A DNA stretch of 64,000 nucleotides from Paenisporosarcina macmurdoensis (lineage in GTDB: Bacteria; Bacillota; Bacilli; Bacillales_A; Planococcaceae), in NCBI RefSeq assembly GCF_042658845.1, contig NZ_JBHSRI010000002.1, positions 124,001-188,000 on the forward strand, given 5' to 3'. A program made the position numbers and the translations under genes. Every line of letters begins with the position of its first letter. The first letter of the stretch is position 1. Positions 17,580 through 26,078 of this stretch are shown in pieces. The notes beneath the pieces are model-generated. The model was not told the DNA's origin and did no database searches. It was given only the letters and a program-made list of their open reading frames with translations.

Positions 17580-18194
17580 ATGCAAACTTTATTAGTAACA
17601 GGTTTCGAACCTTTTTTATCATTCACGGTAAACCCGACCATGAAAATAGTGGAAGAATTAGACGGACAACAAATTGGAGATTTTCAAATTGTGGGCAAGA
17701 CGATGACAGTGGATTTTAAGTCGTCAGGCAATCAGTTAATCTCGTTAATAAAGGAATTTAAGCCGGATGCGGTTATTTCATTGGGTCTTGCAGGGGGACG
17801 TACAAAAATTACTCCTGAACGAATTGCCATAAACGTTAAAGATGGAGATGCAGATAATGAAGGACATGCTCCGATGGACGAATTTATTCAGCAAGGAGGT
17901 CCTGCAGGATATTTATCAACACTCCCAATAAGATCAATGATAGAAAAATTAAACGAACTAGGTTACCCTGCATCGATTTCAAATACAGCCGGCACATATT
18001 TATGCAATAACGTCATGTATGAAGGACTTCACTATATACATACAAATAAGTTAGACATCCCTTCAGGGTTTATCCATATACCTGCGTCTCATGAACTTGC
18101 CATACAACATGGAAATATACCAAGTTGGTCAAATGAAGACTTAAAAAATAGTATTTCTACATGCATTTTAGTGCTATCAAATTCACTTAAATAG
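17580..18194 (+). CDS. pcp: Pyrrolidone-carboxylate peptidase (pyroglutamyl peptidase I)
   Basis: 204 residues from ATG 17580; the GTG at 17571 is inside the ribosome site AGGTGAGGTGG. A cytosolic C15 cysteine peptidase that removes N-terminal pyroglutamate. The N-terminal LLVTGFEPF, LGLAGGRTKITPERIAINV (catalytic Glu, ~79), NTAGTYLCNNVMY (catalytic Cys, ~142) and GFIHIP (catalytic His, ~165) are all present. FGGE of typical members reads LSFT here (PFLSFTVNPT), a minor departure. It looks monocistronic. Confidence 0.93.
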   Translation: MQTLLVTGFEPFLSFTVNPTMKIVEELDGQQIGDFQIVGKTMTVDFKSSGNQLISLIKEFKPDAVISLGLAGGRTKITPERIAINVKDGDADNEGHAPMDEFIQQGGPAGYLSTLPIRSMIEKLNELGYPASISNTAGTYLCNNVMYEGLHYIHTNKLDIPSGFIHIPASHELAIQHGNIPSWSNEDLKNSISTCILVLSNSLK

Positions 18195-18235
18195 CTAGGA
18201 GCTCATGCGTGAAGTAGATGCTAATCAAAGAAATG

Positions 18236-18268
18236 GTCTCAATTCGTAGCTGAATGAGGCTTTTTTTT
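18236..18268 (+). terminator. Probable terminator after pcp
   Basis: GTCTCAATTC pairs imperfectly with GAATGAGGC and is followed by a run of eight T. Confidence 0.55.
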
Positions 18269-18349
18269 AGTTTGCGAAATTAAATGGAAATAAATGTGAA
18301 ACTTTTGCAGGAATTATAAAGACAAATGATAAAAGGGAAGGAGTGAATA

Positions 18350-18709
18350 ATGTTGAAATTGCTAGTAGCATCAATCTGGATAAGCTTAATTTTTTTAATA
18401 GTTGGATGTTCCGCTACAGAAGTTGCAGTGAATGATTCAAGTGAAGATAGTTATGAATTAGTAAAGGAAGCTGCGTGGGAATTTGTTGAGGTAAAAGGGT
18501 GGAATCAATCAGCTAAAGGAAATTGGCGAGATGCAAAAGTGGAAATAATAATTACTGATCAACGCTATGAACTATTAAATACTCAATATGAAGGGAAAGA
18601 AGTAGCTTCTGTTTCTTTTCAAGATAAAGACAATGTTGTAGTTGGTACGCCATTAATATTAGTAGACCTTGAAAGTCATGAAGTAGTTGGCTATATGCCA
18701 AGTGAATAA
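18350..18709 (+). CDS. Small lipoprotein of unknown function
   Basis: 119 residues. A hydrophobic signal ends in LIVGC, a lipobox, so it should be lipid-anchored at the outer surface. The mature part is acidic, with a helical start and a short beta-rich domain (VEIIITDQRYELLN, GTPLILVDLESHEVVGYMP). GGAAGGAG lies just upstream of the ATG. The final part resembles PepSY-like or small lipoprotein folds, but I cannot assign a family. It is followed 77 bp later by the M20 amidase gene. Confidence 0.75.
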   Translation: MLKLLVASIWISLIFLIVGCSATEVAVNDSSEDSYELVKEAAWEFVEVKGWNQSAKGNWRDAKVEIIITDQRYELLNTQYEGKEVASVSFQDKDNVVVGTPLILVDLESHEVVGYMPSE

Positions 18710-18786
18710 ATTTCGGTTTGCAAAAACCTATTTTAATGAGTATTCTAGTAAGAATTAATAAGAGATAGAGAAAGGGGAAAGAAAAT

Positions 18787-20085
18787 TTGTCAAAGCGATA
18801 TGATTTGGAACAACTATTACTTGCCGATTATGATCATATATGGTCAAAAAATGGGGTTTCAGGTGAACGAATTGCGAAGAGACTAGGTGACTTATCAAAA
18901 ATCGGATTGACGTCACAACATGGTGTTTCTCGTGTGGGGTTTTCACCTCTTGAGCAACAAGCAAAAGAACTAGTAATGAAGTGGATGAAAGATGCCGGAA
19001 TGTCGGTTACCCAAGATGGTGCTGGGAACGTGATCGGTCGAATCGCAGGGCAAGATAATGAAGCAGATTCGATCGCTTCTGGTTCTCATGTTGATAGTGT
19101 TCCAGAAGGAGGTCATTTCGATGGACCCCTTGGTGTTATCGCTGCGCTTGAAGTCGCGGAATCTTGGAAAGAGCAAGGAATTATCCCTAGCAAACCGTAT
19201 GAAGTTTATGTCTTTACTGATGAAGAAGGTACTCGTTTTAATGGTGGATTAACTGGAAGTCGTGCCATGACAGGTGCACTGGATATGAACACTCAAGTGA
19301 CATTAAAAGATGTGGATGGTTTAACTTTCGAAGAAGTGTTAATGACAACCGGGAAAACACTAGCAGGCTTTTCACAAGCGAAGCGCGAAAATCTAGGCAT
19401 CGAGAGATTTATCGAAGTACATATTGAACAAGGAAAAAAATTAGAGCAAGCAAATTTACCAGTCGGAATCGTAAAGGGCATAGCAGGTCCTTCATGGACG
19501 GAAATTATTTTCGAAGGCAAGGCCGGACACGCAGGTAACACGCCAATGAATGATCGTCAAGATGCGCTGTCAGCAGCTTCTGAACTGATCTTATATATTG
19601 AAAAAGCTCCATCATTAGTCAGTACTACTGGTGTTGCTACGGTTGGTAAAATTCAAGTAGAACCGAATGGTGCAAATGTGATTCCAGGGAAAGTCACCCT
19701 TATTACAGATATTCGTGATATCGAAGAACATTCACGTGATCAAATCGTTTCCAATGTAGTAACTAAAGCCCATGAAATTGCACCGTCTCGAAATGTGAAA
19801 GTGACAATAACAGAAAAAATGCGAACACCACCAGTGCCGATTGGTGAAGAAATGACTGGAATTTTAAACACCGTATTCGATGACATGAAGATCAATAAAG
19901 AATATCTCGTTAGTGGTGCAGGACACGACGCGATGATGCTTGGTGCACAAATTCCGGTAGCGATGATCTTTGCACGCAGTAAAGATGGCGTAAGTCATAA
20001 CCCGGCAGAATGGACAACACTGACAGACTGTACAGTCAGTGCGCACGTACTAATGGCAGCTATTGAAAAGTGTATGAAACAGTAA
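18787..20085 (+). CDS. M20-family amidase (hydantoinase/carbamoylase, allantoate amidohydrolase type)
   Basis: 432 residues with a TTG start behind GGGGAAAG. It is a di-zinc amidohydrolase: SGSHVDSVPEGGHFDGPLGV (His and bridging Asp), FTDEEGTRF (Glu pair), EVHIEQG (His) and GAGHDAMML (His) are intact, and the middle is the lid/dimerisation domain (GKAGHAGNTPM). The family hydrolyses N-carbamoyl amino acids, allantoate or ureidoglycolate and releases ammonia and CO2. No hydantoinase or purine genes are near, so the exact substrate is open. A convergent terminator separates it from the DDAH-like gene. Confidence 0.9.
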   Translation: MSKRYDLEQLLLADYDHIWSKNGVSGERIAKRLGDLSKIGLTSQHGVSRVGFSPLEQQAKELVMKWMKDAGMSVTQDGAGNVIGRIAGQDNEADSIASGSHVDSVPEGGHFDGPLGVIAALEVAESWKEQGIIPSKPYEVYVFTDEEGTRFNGGLTGSRAMTGALDMNTQVTLKDVDGLTFEEVLMTTGKTLAGFSQAKRENLGIERFIEVHIEQGKKLEQANLPVGIVKGIAGPSWTEIIFEGKAGHAGNTPMNDRQDALSAASELILYIEKAPSLVSTTGVATVGKIQVEPNGANVIPGKVTLITDIRDIEEHSRDQIVSNVVTKAHEIAPSRNVKVTITEKMRTPPVPIGEEMTGILNTVFDDMKINKEYLVSGAGHDAMMLGAQIPVAMIFARSKDGVSHNPAEWTTLTDCTVSAHVLMAAIEKCMKQ

Positions 20086-20086
20086 A

Positions 20087-20134
20087 AAAATGTCATCCAA
20101 TGCCCAAGTAAGTTGGTGTAATGGATGACATTTT
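20087..20134. terminator. Bidirectional terminator
   Basis: AAAATGTCATCCAAT pairs with ATGGATGACATTTT. It lies between convergent genes and has A and T tracts on both sides. Confidence 0.88.
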
Positions 20135-20151
20135 CTATCTATAAGCTGCGT

Positions 20152-21006
20152 TTAGCCCCGATTGATTGGCATGGTACAACACCTAAAAGATCCACCAGAC
20201 TTTATAATCTCAGAGAAATCCACTTCAATAACCTCATAACCGTGGCTTCGAATTTCTTCATTGACCTGAGAATTAATCGGCAAGCTAAAGACTTTTTTAT
20301 TGCCAATAGACAACACATTCGTGCCCATTGTAAATTGCTCTTCCTTAGTCACTTTAATTAGCTTGTAACGACTGGCTAGAAATTTTAACGTTCGGACTTC
20401 AAGAGCTTCAGGAAAAATTAATGCTTCCGTTGGAGAAAGAATATTAAAAACACAATCCAAGTGTAAATATTTTGGGTCAAAAGGAACCATAATGATTTCA
20501 TAATCCGGTAAATCAGTTTTAAGATGTTCAATTGCAGATTGAGATGTTCTGTGGCTTAAACCAATAAAGATGGTTTTCCCATCAATAATAACATCTCCGC
20601 CTTCAATATGATTTTGTGCCAATTTTTGAAATGGCACATGGTGTTTATCCAACCATTTTTGAAGAACGGTTTCTTCACCTTGGCGAATCGAACTTGCCAT
20701 TTCAGAAACAAAAGTTTGGTTTCCAAGCGTGAAGCCAATATCTCTTGTAAATACTTGTTCTGGGAATGAAGCATTGGCAGCTAACGTAATTACATCTATT
20801 CCTTCATCTCGCATCTTGGCTACAAAATCATGATGTTGTATTAACGCACGTTCGATATTAATATTGTCATGTTGATATTGTTTTTGTACATCATTAATGA
20901 TTTCATCAATGGCCATAAATTGAGGTTCACAAACGATTACTTTACGTAAAATATCATATTCACTCTGACAATTAGTTTGAATCGTCTCAATACTATCCAT
21001 GCTCAT
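20152..21006 (-). CDS. Dimethylarginine dimethylaminohydrolase / arginine deiminase-family protein (YkgA-like)
   Basis: 284 residues, the length of B. subtilis YkgA. It is a guanidino-modifying pentein-fold enzyme. FTRDIGFTLGN, HIEGGDVI (substrate acids), LHLDCVFN (catalytic His) and the near-terminal GGSFRCCTMPI (catalytic Cys) are all visible. The family hydrolyses guanidino compounds such as methylated arginines to citrulline, or arginine itself. No arginine catabolic genes adjoin, so the substrate is inferred only from family. The ATG at 21006 is preceded by a G-rich ribosome site. Confidence 0.88.
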   Translation of the reverse strand: MSMDSIETIQTNCQSEYDILRKVIVCEPQFMAIDEIINDVQKQYQHDNINIERALIQHHDFVAKMRDEGIDVITLAANASFPEQVFTRDIGFTLGNQTFVSEMASSIRQGEETVLQKWLDKHHVPFQKLAQNHIEGGDVIIDGKTIFIGLSHRTSQSAIEHLKTDLPDYEIIMVPFDPKYLHLDCVFNILSPTEALIFPEALEVRTLKFLASRYKLIKVTKEEQFTMGTNVLSIGNKKVFSLPINSQVNEEIRSHGYEVIEVDFSEIIKSGGSFRCCTMPINRG

Positions 21007-21177
21007 CTTGGTTCCCCCATAAATTAGTTTTCATTTCCTTGTTATTCCCGATTTACAGAGTTTTTAACTTGAAAAGTGTAAGAATTTTCAATACTAAAAT
21101 TTGTTTTAAAAAGATTTTATAAGGGTAGTTCGTAAAATATAGTGAAAATACATAAATTGTATGGTGGAGGGGATTGT

Positions 21178-21912
21178 ATGTTAACAAAACAACAAGCGTT
21201 ACTAACGAAAGACGATTTTTTGACGCGAACGGATTTACCGGAATGGCTACTACATGAATATCAAACATTCCATAACATAGTAACGGATAAAACATTCCCA
21301 TGTTACTTCGGAATGAGTGGTGAGCTAAAAGGGGAATTACGCTATGGTTTTATTACACAAGATGACTGGTCTAATTTGCCCAAAATTGTAGAAGGTTTTC
21401 TAGACTTATTTCAAGATCCTAAACATAAGCGCCATGGTTTATTTGTCTTTGTTGAACCTTTTGAAGTTGAAGGGGATTTACAACGATATCGCCAACAATT
21501 TTGGGACATTTTGCAGTATTTGCATGACGTGGATTCTGTTGAATGGCCGACCGATGCACCACATGATCCAGAACATCACTTATGGGATTTCCGCTTCCAA
21601 GGTGAACCGATATTCGTATTTGGCAACGCACCAGCTTACAAACAACGCAAGACACGTCATTTAGGAAATTCAATGATACTAGGATTCCAACCACGGAGAA
21701 TTTTCCAAGGCCTTGAAGGAACAGAAAAAGGGGGCATCATGTCACGTGAAAAAGTACGTGAACGAGTTGAAGTTTGGGACCAATTACCAACACATCCCGA
21801 CATAAGCCATTTTGGTGACCCGAATCACAATGAATGGAAACAATTCTTTATCGGTGACGACATTGAACCAATAAAAGGGAAATGCCCATTTAACCATAAA
21901 ACAATGAAATAA
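21178..21912 (+). CDS. YqcI/YcgG family protein
   Basis: 244 residues from ATG 21178, preceded by GGTGGAGGGG; an upstream in-frame GTG (21142) has no ribosome site. FPCYFGMSGELKGELRYGFI, then DDWSNLP, a PEHHLWDFRFQGEPIFVFG segment, and a C-terminal GKCPFNH tail mark the YqcI/YcgG family. One member, GntA of guanitoxin biosynthesis, is a heme-dependent N-hydroxylase of enduracididine, so a heme oxygenase-like role is possible. The neighbouring DDAH-like gene also acts on guanidino groups, an interesting but unproven pairing. The two genes are divergent with a 171-bp shared promoter region. Confidence 0.82.
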   Translation: MLTKQQALLTKDDFLTRTDLPEWLLHEYQTFHNIVTDKTFPCYFGMSGELKGELRYGFITQDDWSNLPKIVEGFLDLFQDPKHKRHGLFVFVEPFEVEGDLQRYRQQFWDILQYLHDVDSVEWPTDAPHDPEHHLWDFRFQGEPIFVFGNAPAYKQRKTRHLGNSMILGFQPRRIFQGLEGTEKGGIMSREKVRERVEVWDQLPTHPDISHFGDPNHNEWKQFFIGDDIEPIKGKCPFNHKTMK

Positions 21913-21917
21913 TATCG

Positions 21918-21947
21918 AATCCACTCTATGGAACGCTGGAGTGGATT
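21918..21947 (+). terminator. Hairpin after YqcI/YcgG gene
   Basis: AATCCACTC pairs with GAGTGGATT. The T-tract is weak and further downstream, so termination is only probable. Confidence 0.4.
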
Positions 21948-22065
21948 AATGTATTGTGGGATTTTATTTTGCATTGGTAGGAGATTTGTGAGCTGATCAC
22001 TCATAGCATTGGAGACATGAAAGCGTCCAAAGCAAGAGCTCCTATAAAGATATCGAAAGCTAATT

Positions 22066-22103
22066 TGTTAAGGACATCCACTTAATGTGGATGTCCCTAT
22101 TTT
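22066..22103 (+). repeat. Repeated hairpin H (copy 1), terminator-like
   Basis: GGACATCCAC (22072-22081) pairs with GTGGATGTCC (22087-22096) followed by a T-rich tract. Nearly the same hairpin, preceded by TTGTTAA, occurs at 43585, 44819 and 44955. Confidence 0.8.
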
Positions 22104-22111
22104 TGGTGAAG

Positions 22112-22258
22112 CGCCGATAGTCGACACGAAAGCGCTCATAGGGGATAGAAATCCGCTGATAGACGACAGAGAACCGCTGATAGCAATGTCTTTTCCGCTC
22201 ATAGGAGACAAAAAACCGCCGATAGCATTGTCTTTTCCGCTCCTAGACAACACAGTCC
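22112..22258. repeat. 21-bp tandem array, CGCTSATAG family (7 units)
   Basis: Cores (ATAG, CTAG in the last unit) begin at 22117, 22138, 22159, 22180, 22201, 22222 and 22243, exactly 21 bp apart. Each unit starts CGCTGATAG, CGCTCATAG or CGCCGATAG and continues with variable bases, often CGACA. No spacers separate the units. Confidence 0.92.
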
Positions 22259-22347
22259 CGGGTCCCAAGCCCTTTGTACCCTGTATTCGCGGCGGTATGC
22301 ATGTTACACTAGGGCGTAAACTTTATTAATTGAAGGACGTGTTTTAA

Positions 22348-23343
22348 ATGGTAGGACGTAATGATCCGTGTCCATGTGGCAGCGGGAAAAAATACAAGAA
22401 GTGTTGTGAACGTAAACAAGCGGTCTCGATTGAAGACGTTCGTACAGAGGAGTTAGATCGCGTACTCCAAACTTTTTATGATGAATATCCAGAACGAAAA
22501 GACTTATCTGACTTGTTAGCTGTAATCAATGATTGGAAATCTAGATTAGACCGATACTTTCCCGAAGAAATGATTGAAGCCATTGCCATCGATGAATTTT
22601 TCTTCCACACAAAACCAGAAATTTGGTTAAAGTATATTGAAAAACAACAGAAAAAAGCGGTTCGACCAGCTGTGGAAAATGTCTTGAAACAGTGGAAACG
22701 CCCGACCGTTATTGTGGCAGAAGTGATGAATATTGAAGAACAATTTATGTTAGTCAAAAATATATTCACAAACGACATGCTATATCTAAGACGCGAAAGT
22801 GAAAAACCTGTTCCACTAGGCGTGCATGTATTTTGCTTCACATTGCCAGATGTCAGCCTGAAAGAAAATCACCATTTAGCGATTTCGAGCTTAATATTCA
22901 TTCCAACAGACCATACAGAAGTGGTCACTTCTTTCGCAAAATCAATTGCTGAAAAAACTCAAGAAGAACCAGCTGTTTCCATACAGAATCATCTCATTGA
23001 ATTGTGGGAACGTCTTGGAGCAAATGGCTATAATGGTGGAGAATTTACCGAATTTGAAGCAGGCATCCTGATAGATATCATGGAACGTCTAGAAAATCAA
23101 AATCGTAATCCTAAACCCTTACTAACTATCATTGAAGATTACTTAGTGACAAACCAACCAAACGCAAGAAAAGAAGCGGCCGTTGCTGCTGGTGCCATTC
23201 GATTTGGTCAAGAACATGAACTATTTGAAGGGCCATATTGGAGTATAAAAGAAATCGCAGAATGGTATGAAGTGTCGACTCATTCATTAAATAAGTATTA
23301 CAAAGATATTAATGAATTCTATTCTGTCAGCACCATAAAATAA
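22348..23343 (+). CDS. SEC-C metal-binding domain protein
   Basis: 331 residues. The first 25 residues are a SEC-C zinc motif (RNDPCPCGSGKKYKKCC), here N-terminal instead of at the usual C-terminal end of SecA. The rest is a helical region with no hydrophobic segments and no family I recognise; the last ~80 residues (IKEIAEWYEVSTHSLNKYY) look like a helix-turn-helix. It may be a cytosolic protein- or ribosome-associated zinc factor. The function is unknown. A strong terminator follows. Confidence 0.8.
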   Translation: MVGRNDPCPCGSGKKYKKCCERKQAVSIEDVRTEELDRVLQTFYDEYPERKDLSDLLAVINDWKSRLDRYFPEEMIEAIAIDEFFFHTKPEIWLKYIEKQQKKAVRPAVENVLKQWKRPTVIVAEVMNIEEQFMLVKNIFTNDMLYLRRESEKPVPLGVHVFCFTLPDVSLKENHHLAISSLIFIPTDHTEVVTSFAKSIAEKTQEEPAVSIQNHLIELWERLGANGYNGGEFTEFEAGILIDIMERLENQNRNPKPLLTIIEDYLVTNQPNARKEAAVAAGAIRFGQEHELFEGPYWSIKEIAEWYEVSTHSLNKYYKDINEFYSVSTIK

Positions 23344-23350
23344 GTAGTGT

Positions 23351-23385
23351 AGCCCGCCGAAGATATAATTTCGGCGGGCTTTATT
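23351..23385. terminator. Bidirectional terminator between SEC-C and LCP genes
   Basis: AGCCCGCCGAA pairs with TTCGGCGGGCT, followed by T-rich sequence. The converging LCP gene ends close by at 23414. Confidence 0.9.
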
Positions 23386-23413
23386 GTTAATTTCTTTTAA
23401 GGGAAAAAATCAG

Positions 23414-24334
23414 TTATTCTATCAATTCTAAATGTGTTTTCAATTGATTCTGTATGGCCTCAAGTTCTTGTGAATCAAGCATGTAATACCAGATTTGTTG
23501 TAAAGTTTGACCTTGTCCCTTTTGAAAAGAGAGTGATTCTACCTCATTGATTGCCTCATAATAATCCTTCGATATCGTCTTCATTTCGTCGAATGTTAGA
23601 TTGGTCCTAACATGATCTCCCACTAGACCTAATAATTCTTTATACTTCCACACACTATTAATAGATTTAAGTTTATCAATAATCGCATCGAGAACAATTT
23701 TTTGACGTTCTTGTCTGCCAAAATCCCCATTAGGATCGTCATACCGCATGCGAACAAAAGCTAATGCTTGTTCACCTTGTAAATGAATGGGACCTAGTTC
23801 GTACGTAAATTGATCCACATCGAATGCTAAATTGTTTTCAACCTCTACGCCTTCAACAGCATCGACTAAACCGATAAAACCTTCCATATTTATGGAAATG
23901 GTGTAATCGATAGGTATTTGCAATAAATTTTCAACGGTAGCCTTTGACATTTCAACCCCACCAAAAGCATAAGCGTGATTAATTTTATCTTCTTTTTCAG
24001 TACCAATAATCTTTGTGTAACTATCCCTAGGAATACTGATCATCTTAGTCGTATTATTATTCGGATTTACTGTCACAACAATCATTGTATCTGCTCGGCC
24101 TTTATCATCTTCTCGCTCATCAACTCCGAGTAATAAAAAGGAAATGGGTTGTTTGTGTTTAATTGGGTCAGGAATTTCACGGTAAGTGGAAACAGGAATT
24201 TTTAATGGCAAAGGTTCTTGCATTCTTTCAACAGTGGATTCAACAGATGAATAAATACTGAATAAGCCAATTCCGGTAATGACAATAAGTAGACTGATAA
24301 TCATAATTGCTTTATGACTCATGATCCATTTCAC
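23414..24334 (-). CDS. LytR-CpsA-Psr (LCP) family wall polymer ligase
   Basis: 306 residues from GTG 24334, ten bases after GAGAGGTG; the longer frame to 24400 has no ribosome site. One N-terminal membrane helix (residues ~8-28) is followed by the extracellular LCP domain: FLLLGVDERE, GRADTMIVV, ISIPRDSY, KINHAYAFGG and FVRMRYDDPNGDFGRQERQ. These hold the Arg and Asp residues that bind the polyprenyl pyrophosphate. The family transfers anionic polymers such as teichoic acid from lipid carrier to peptidoglycan. It is a lone gene here. Confidence 0.93.
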   Translation of the reverse strand: MKWIMSHKAIMIISLLIVITGIGLFSIYSSVESTVERMQEPLPLKIPVSTYREIPDPIKHKQPISFLLLGVDEREDDKGRADTMIVVTVNPNNNTTKMISIPRDSYTKIIGTEKEDKINHAYAFGGVEMSKATVENLLQIPIDYTISINMEGFIGLVDAVEGVEVENNLAFDVDQFTYELGPIHLQGEQALAFVRMRYDDPNGDFGRQERQKIVLDAIIDKLKSINSVWKYKELLGLVGDHVRTNLTFDEMKTISKDYYEAINEVESLSFQKGQGQTLQQIWYYMLDSQELEAIQNQLKTHLELIE

Positions 24335-24592
24335 TTGAATGCGACACCTCTCCCGACAATATATCCAGAAGTATGGGCATTTAGAAGGGAAAAATAACAA
24401 TTTTATGAAAGTGATTGTATGGTCATCTTAAGTCTTTATATTCATCGCTAATTTAGAATCAATTATCCGAATCTCAAAGGCATGTTAAAACGCTAAAACA
24501 ATAATTCGTGAAACCCTATTAATTTAACTAGACAGCTTGATGATATGTAAAGTATGATAATTGTAAATAAGTGTTATTGGAGGAATTATTTG

Positions 24593-24862
24593 ATGAAAAA
24601 AGGTATGGCTATGCTCCTTTCACTTATTCTAGTGATGGGCTTTATGGGATCAATACAAGTGGAAGCAGCCGCTAAAGTGACATTAAAAACGTACAAAAAT
24701 TGTACTGAAGTTAATAAAGTTTATCCAGGTGGAATTGCACGCGCATCAACTGTGAAAAACAAAGGTGGAGCGACTAAATATAAGCCTTTTATTAATCAAA
24801 AACTGTACGATTTAAATAAGAAAAGTGATCGTGATAAAGATTTAATTGCTTGTGAAAGATAA
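24593..24862 (+). CDS. Secreted Excalibur calcium-binding domain protein
   Basis: 89 residues from ATG 24593, with GGAGGAATT upstream. A signal peptide ends near VEAAA. The mature ~60 residues are a complete Excalibur domain: YKNCTEVNKVYPGGIAR, then a terminal SDRDKDLIACE loop that resembles a shortened EF-hand with a flanking disulphide. The domain is often attached to surface nucleases but stands alone here. Secreted; its role is unknown. Confidence 0.88.
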   Translation: MKKGMAMLLSLILVMGFMGSIQVEAAAKVTLKTYKNCTEVNKVYPGGIARASTVKNKGGATKYKPFINQKLYDLNKKSDRDKDLIACER

Positions 24863-24875
24863 TCATTACATTTGA

Positions 24876-24908
24876 AAAATCCCATCGAAACTCGATGGGA
24901 TTTTATTT
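24876..24908 (+). terminator. Terminator after Excalibur gene
   Basis: ATCCCATCGA pairs with TCGATGGGAT, followed by TTTATTT. Confidence 0.9.
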
Positions 24909-24957
24909 ATAGAATCTAACAACGGGAAGGAAGGACATAGTCTTTCCAGCTTCCACA

Positions 24958-25833
24958 TTAAGAAGTGACGAAGTCCCCACCGTCTACATGAATAGTTTGT
25001 CCAATCATGTAACTTGAATCTGTGGATGCTAAAAAAACATAGGCTGGTGCGTTTTCAGCAGGTTGGCCCCGTCTTGCCATTGGTGTGTCATCCCCAGCTT
25101 TAGCCACTTGTTCTTTTTCAAATGTGGCAGGAATCAAAGGTGTCCAAATTGGTCCAGGTGCTACTGCGTTTACACGAATGCCTTTATCAATTAGGTTCAG
25201 TGCTAATGAACGTGTAAAGGTGGTGATTGCACCTTTGGTAGCTGAGTAGTCGATTAAATGCGGAGACCCTTTATAGGCAGTCACCGAAGATGTATTGATG
25301 ATGGCATCTCCTTTTGAAAGATGGGGAAGGGCAGCTTGAGTTAAGTAAAACATCGAAAAAATATTCGTCGAGAACGTATCTTGTAACTGATCAGGTGTAA
25401 TCTTTAAAAAATCTTTTGTTGGGAATTGTTTTCCTGCATTATTGACTAGCACATTCAACTGTCCAAATTCTGTTATAACTTGGTCAACTACATCTTGGCA
25501 GTTCTCATCATCGCTTAAATCAGCAGCAATTTTGATTGCTTTTCCACCGTATCCCTCAACCAATTTCACGGTTTTTTCAGCATCTTCATGTTCATTCAAA
25601 TAGGCAATGGCAATATGAGCACCTTCCTTAGCATAGGCAACTGCTACCGCACGTCCAATTCCGCTATCACCACCTGTAATGAGAGCCACTTTTCCTGTTA
25701 ATTTACCAGATCCACGATAATTTTTATCATCGTATATGGGTTGAGGATGCATCTCTGATTCCAGTCCAGGTTGTTGGTCTTGAGTTTGTCCTTTTATCTC
25801 ATCGTGAATTTTCTCGTATTTGTCTTTGGTCAT
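24958..25833 (-). CDS. SDR-family oxidoreductase (general stress dehydrogenase, YdaD/GSP39-like)
   Basis: 291 residues from ATG 25833, with AGGAGGC upstream. A classical short-chain dehydrogenase with an extended N-terminus. LITGGDSGIGRAVAVAYAKEG binds NAD(P), NNAGKQ is present, and the active site has Ser (NTSSVTAYKG) and YSATKG (Tyr and Lys). It closely matches the general stress protein 39 group. A sigma-B type promoter lies 34 bp upstream, so induction by general stress is expected. Its substrate is unknown. Confidence 0.9.
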   Translation of the reverse strand: MTKDKYEKIHDEIKGQTQDQQPGLESEMHPQPIYDDKNYRGSGKLTGKVALITGGDSGIGRAVAVAYAKEGAHIAIAYLNEHEDAEKTVKLVEGYGGKAIKIAADLSDDENCQDVVDQVITEFGQLNVLVNNAGKQFPTKDFLKITPDQLQDTFSTNIFSMFYLTQAALPHLSKGDAIINTSSVTAYKGSPHLIDYSATKGAITTFTRSLALNLIDKGIRVNAVAPGPIWTPLIPATFEKEQVAKAGDDTPMARRGQPAENAPAYVFLASTDSSYMIGQTIHVDGGDFVTS

Positions 25834-25866
25834 AATTAGCCTCCTATAAATATTGATAACCAAATT

Positions 25867-25891
25867 ATTCCCTAGAATTGTTCATTCAAAC
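25867..25891 (-). promoter_or_regulatory. Sigma-B promoter of the SDR gene
   Basis: On the minus strand a -35 GTTTGA (25886-25891) and a -10 GGGAAT (25867-25872) are 13 bp apart. This fits the B. subtilis sigma-B consensus GTTTAA / GGGWAW. Confidence 0.78.
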
Positions 25892-26078
25892 GTACAAAAA
25901 AACGTTGCCACGAAGACTACGTTAAATTATAGAATAGATTTTTATGATTAATGTTGCATTTACAATCTGTTGAGTCTGTTTGAAATGTAAGAAGTATACA
26001 GTTCTTTGGATGGGCGTTTTACTACAAGGGTTTGAAATGATTTCGGTTAAACGTATTCAAATAATAATGAACGTAGCT

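Noticed and set aside
22112..22258. CRISPR array
   Set aside because: Units are contiguous 21-bp repeats with no unique spacers of constant length, and no cas genes lie in the window.
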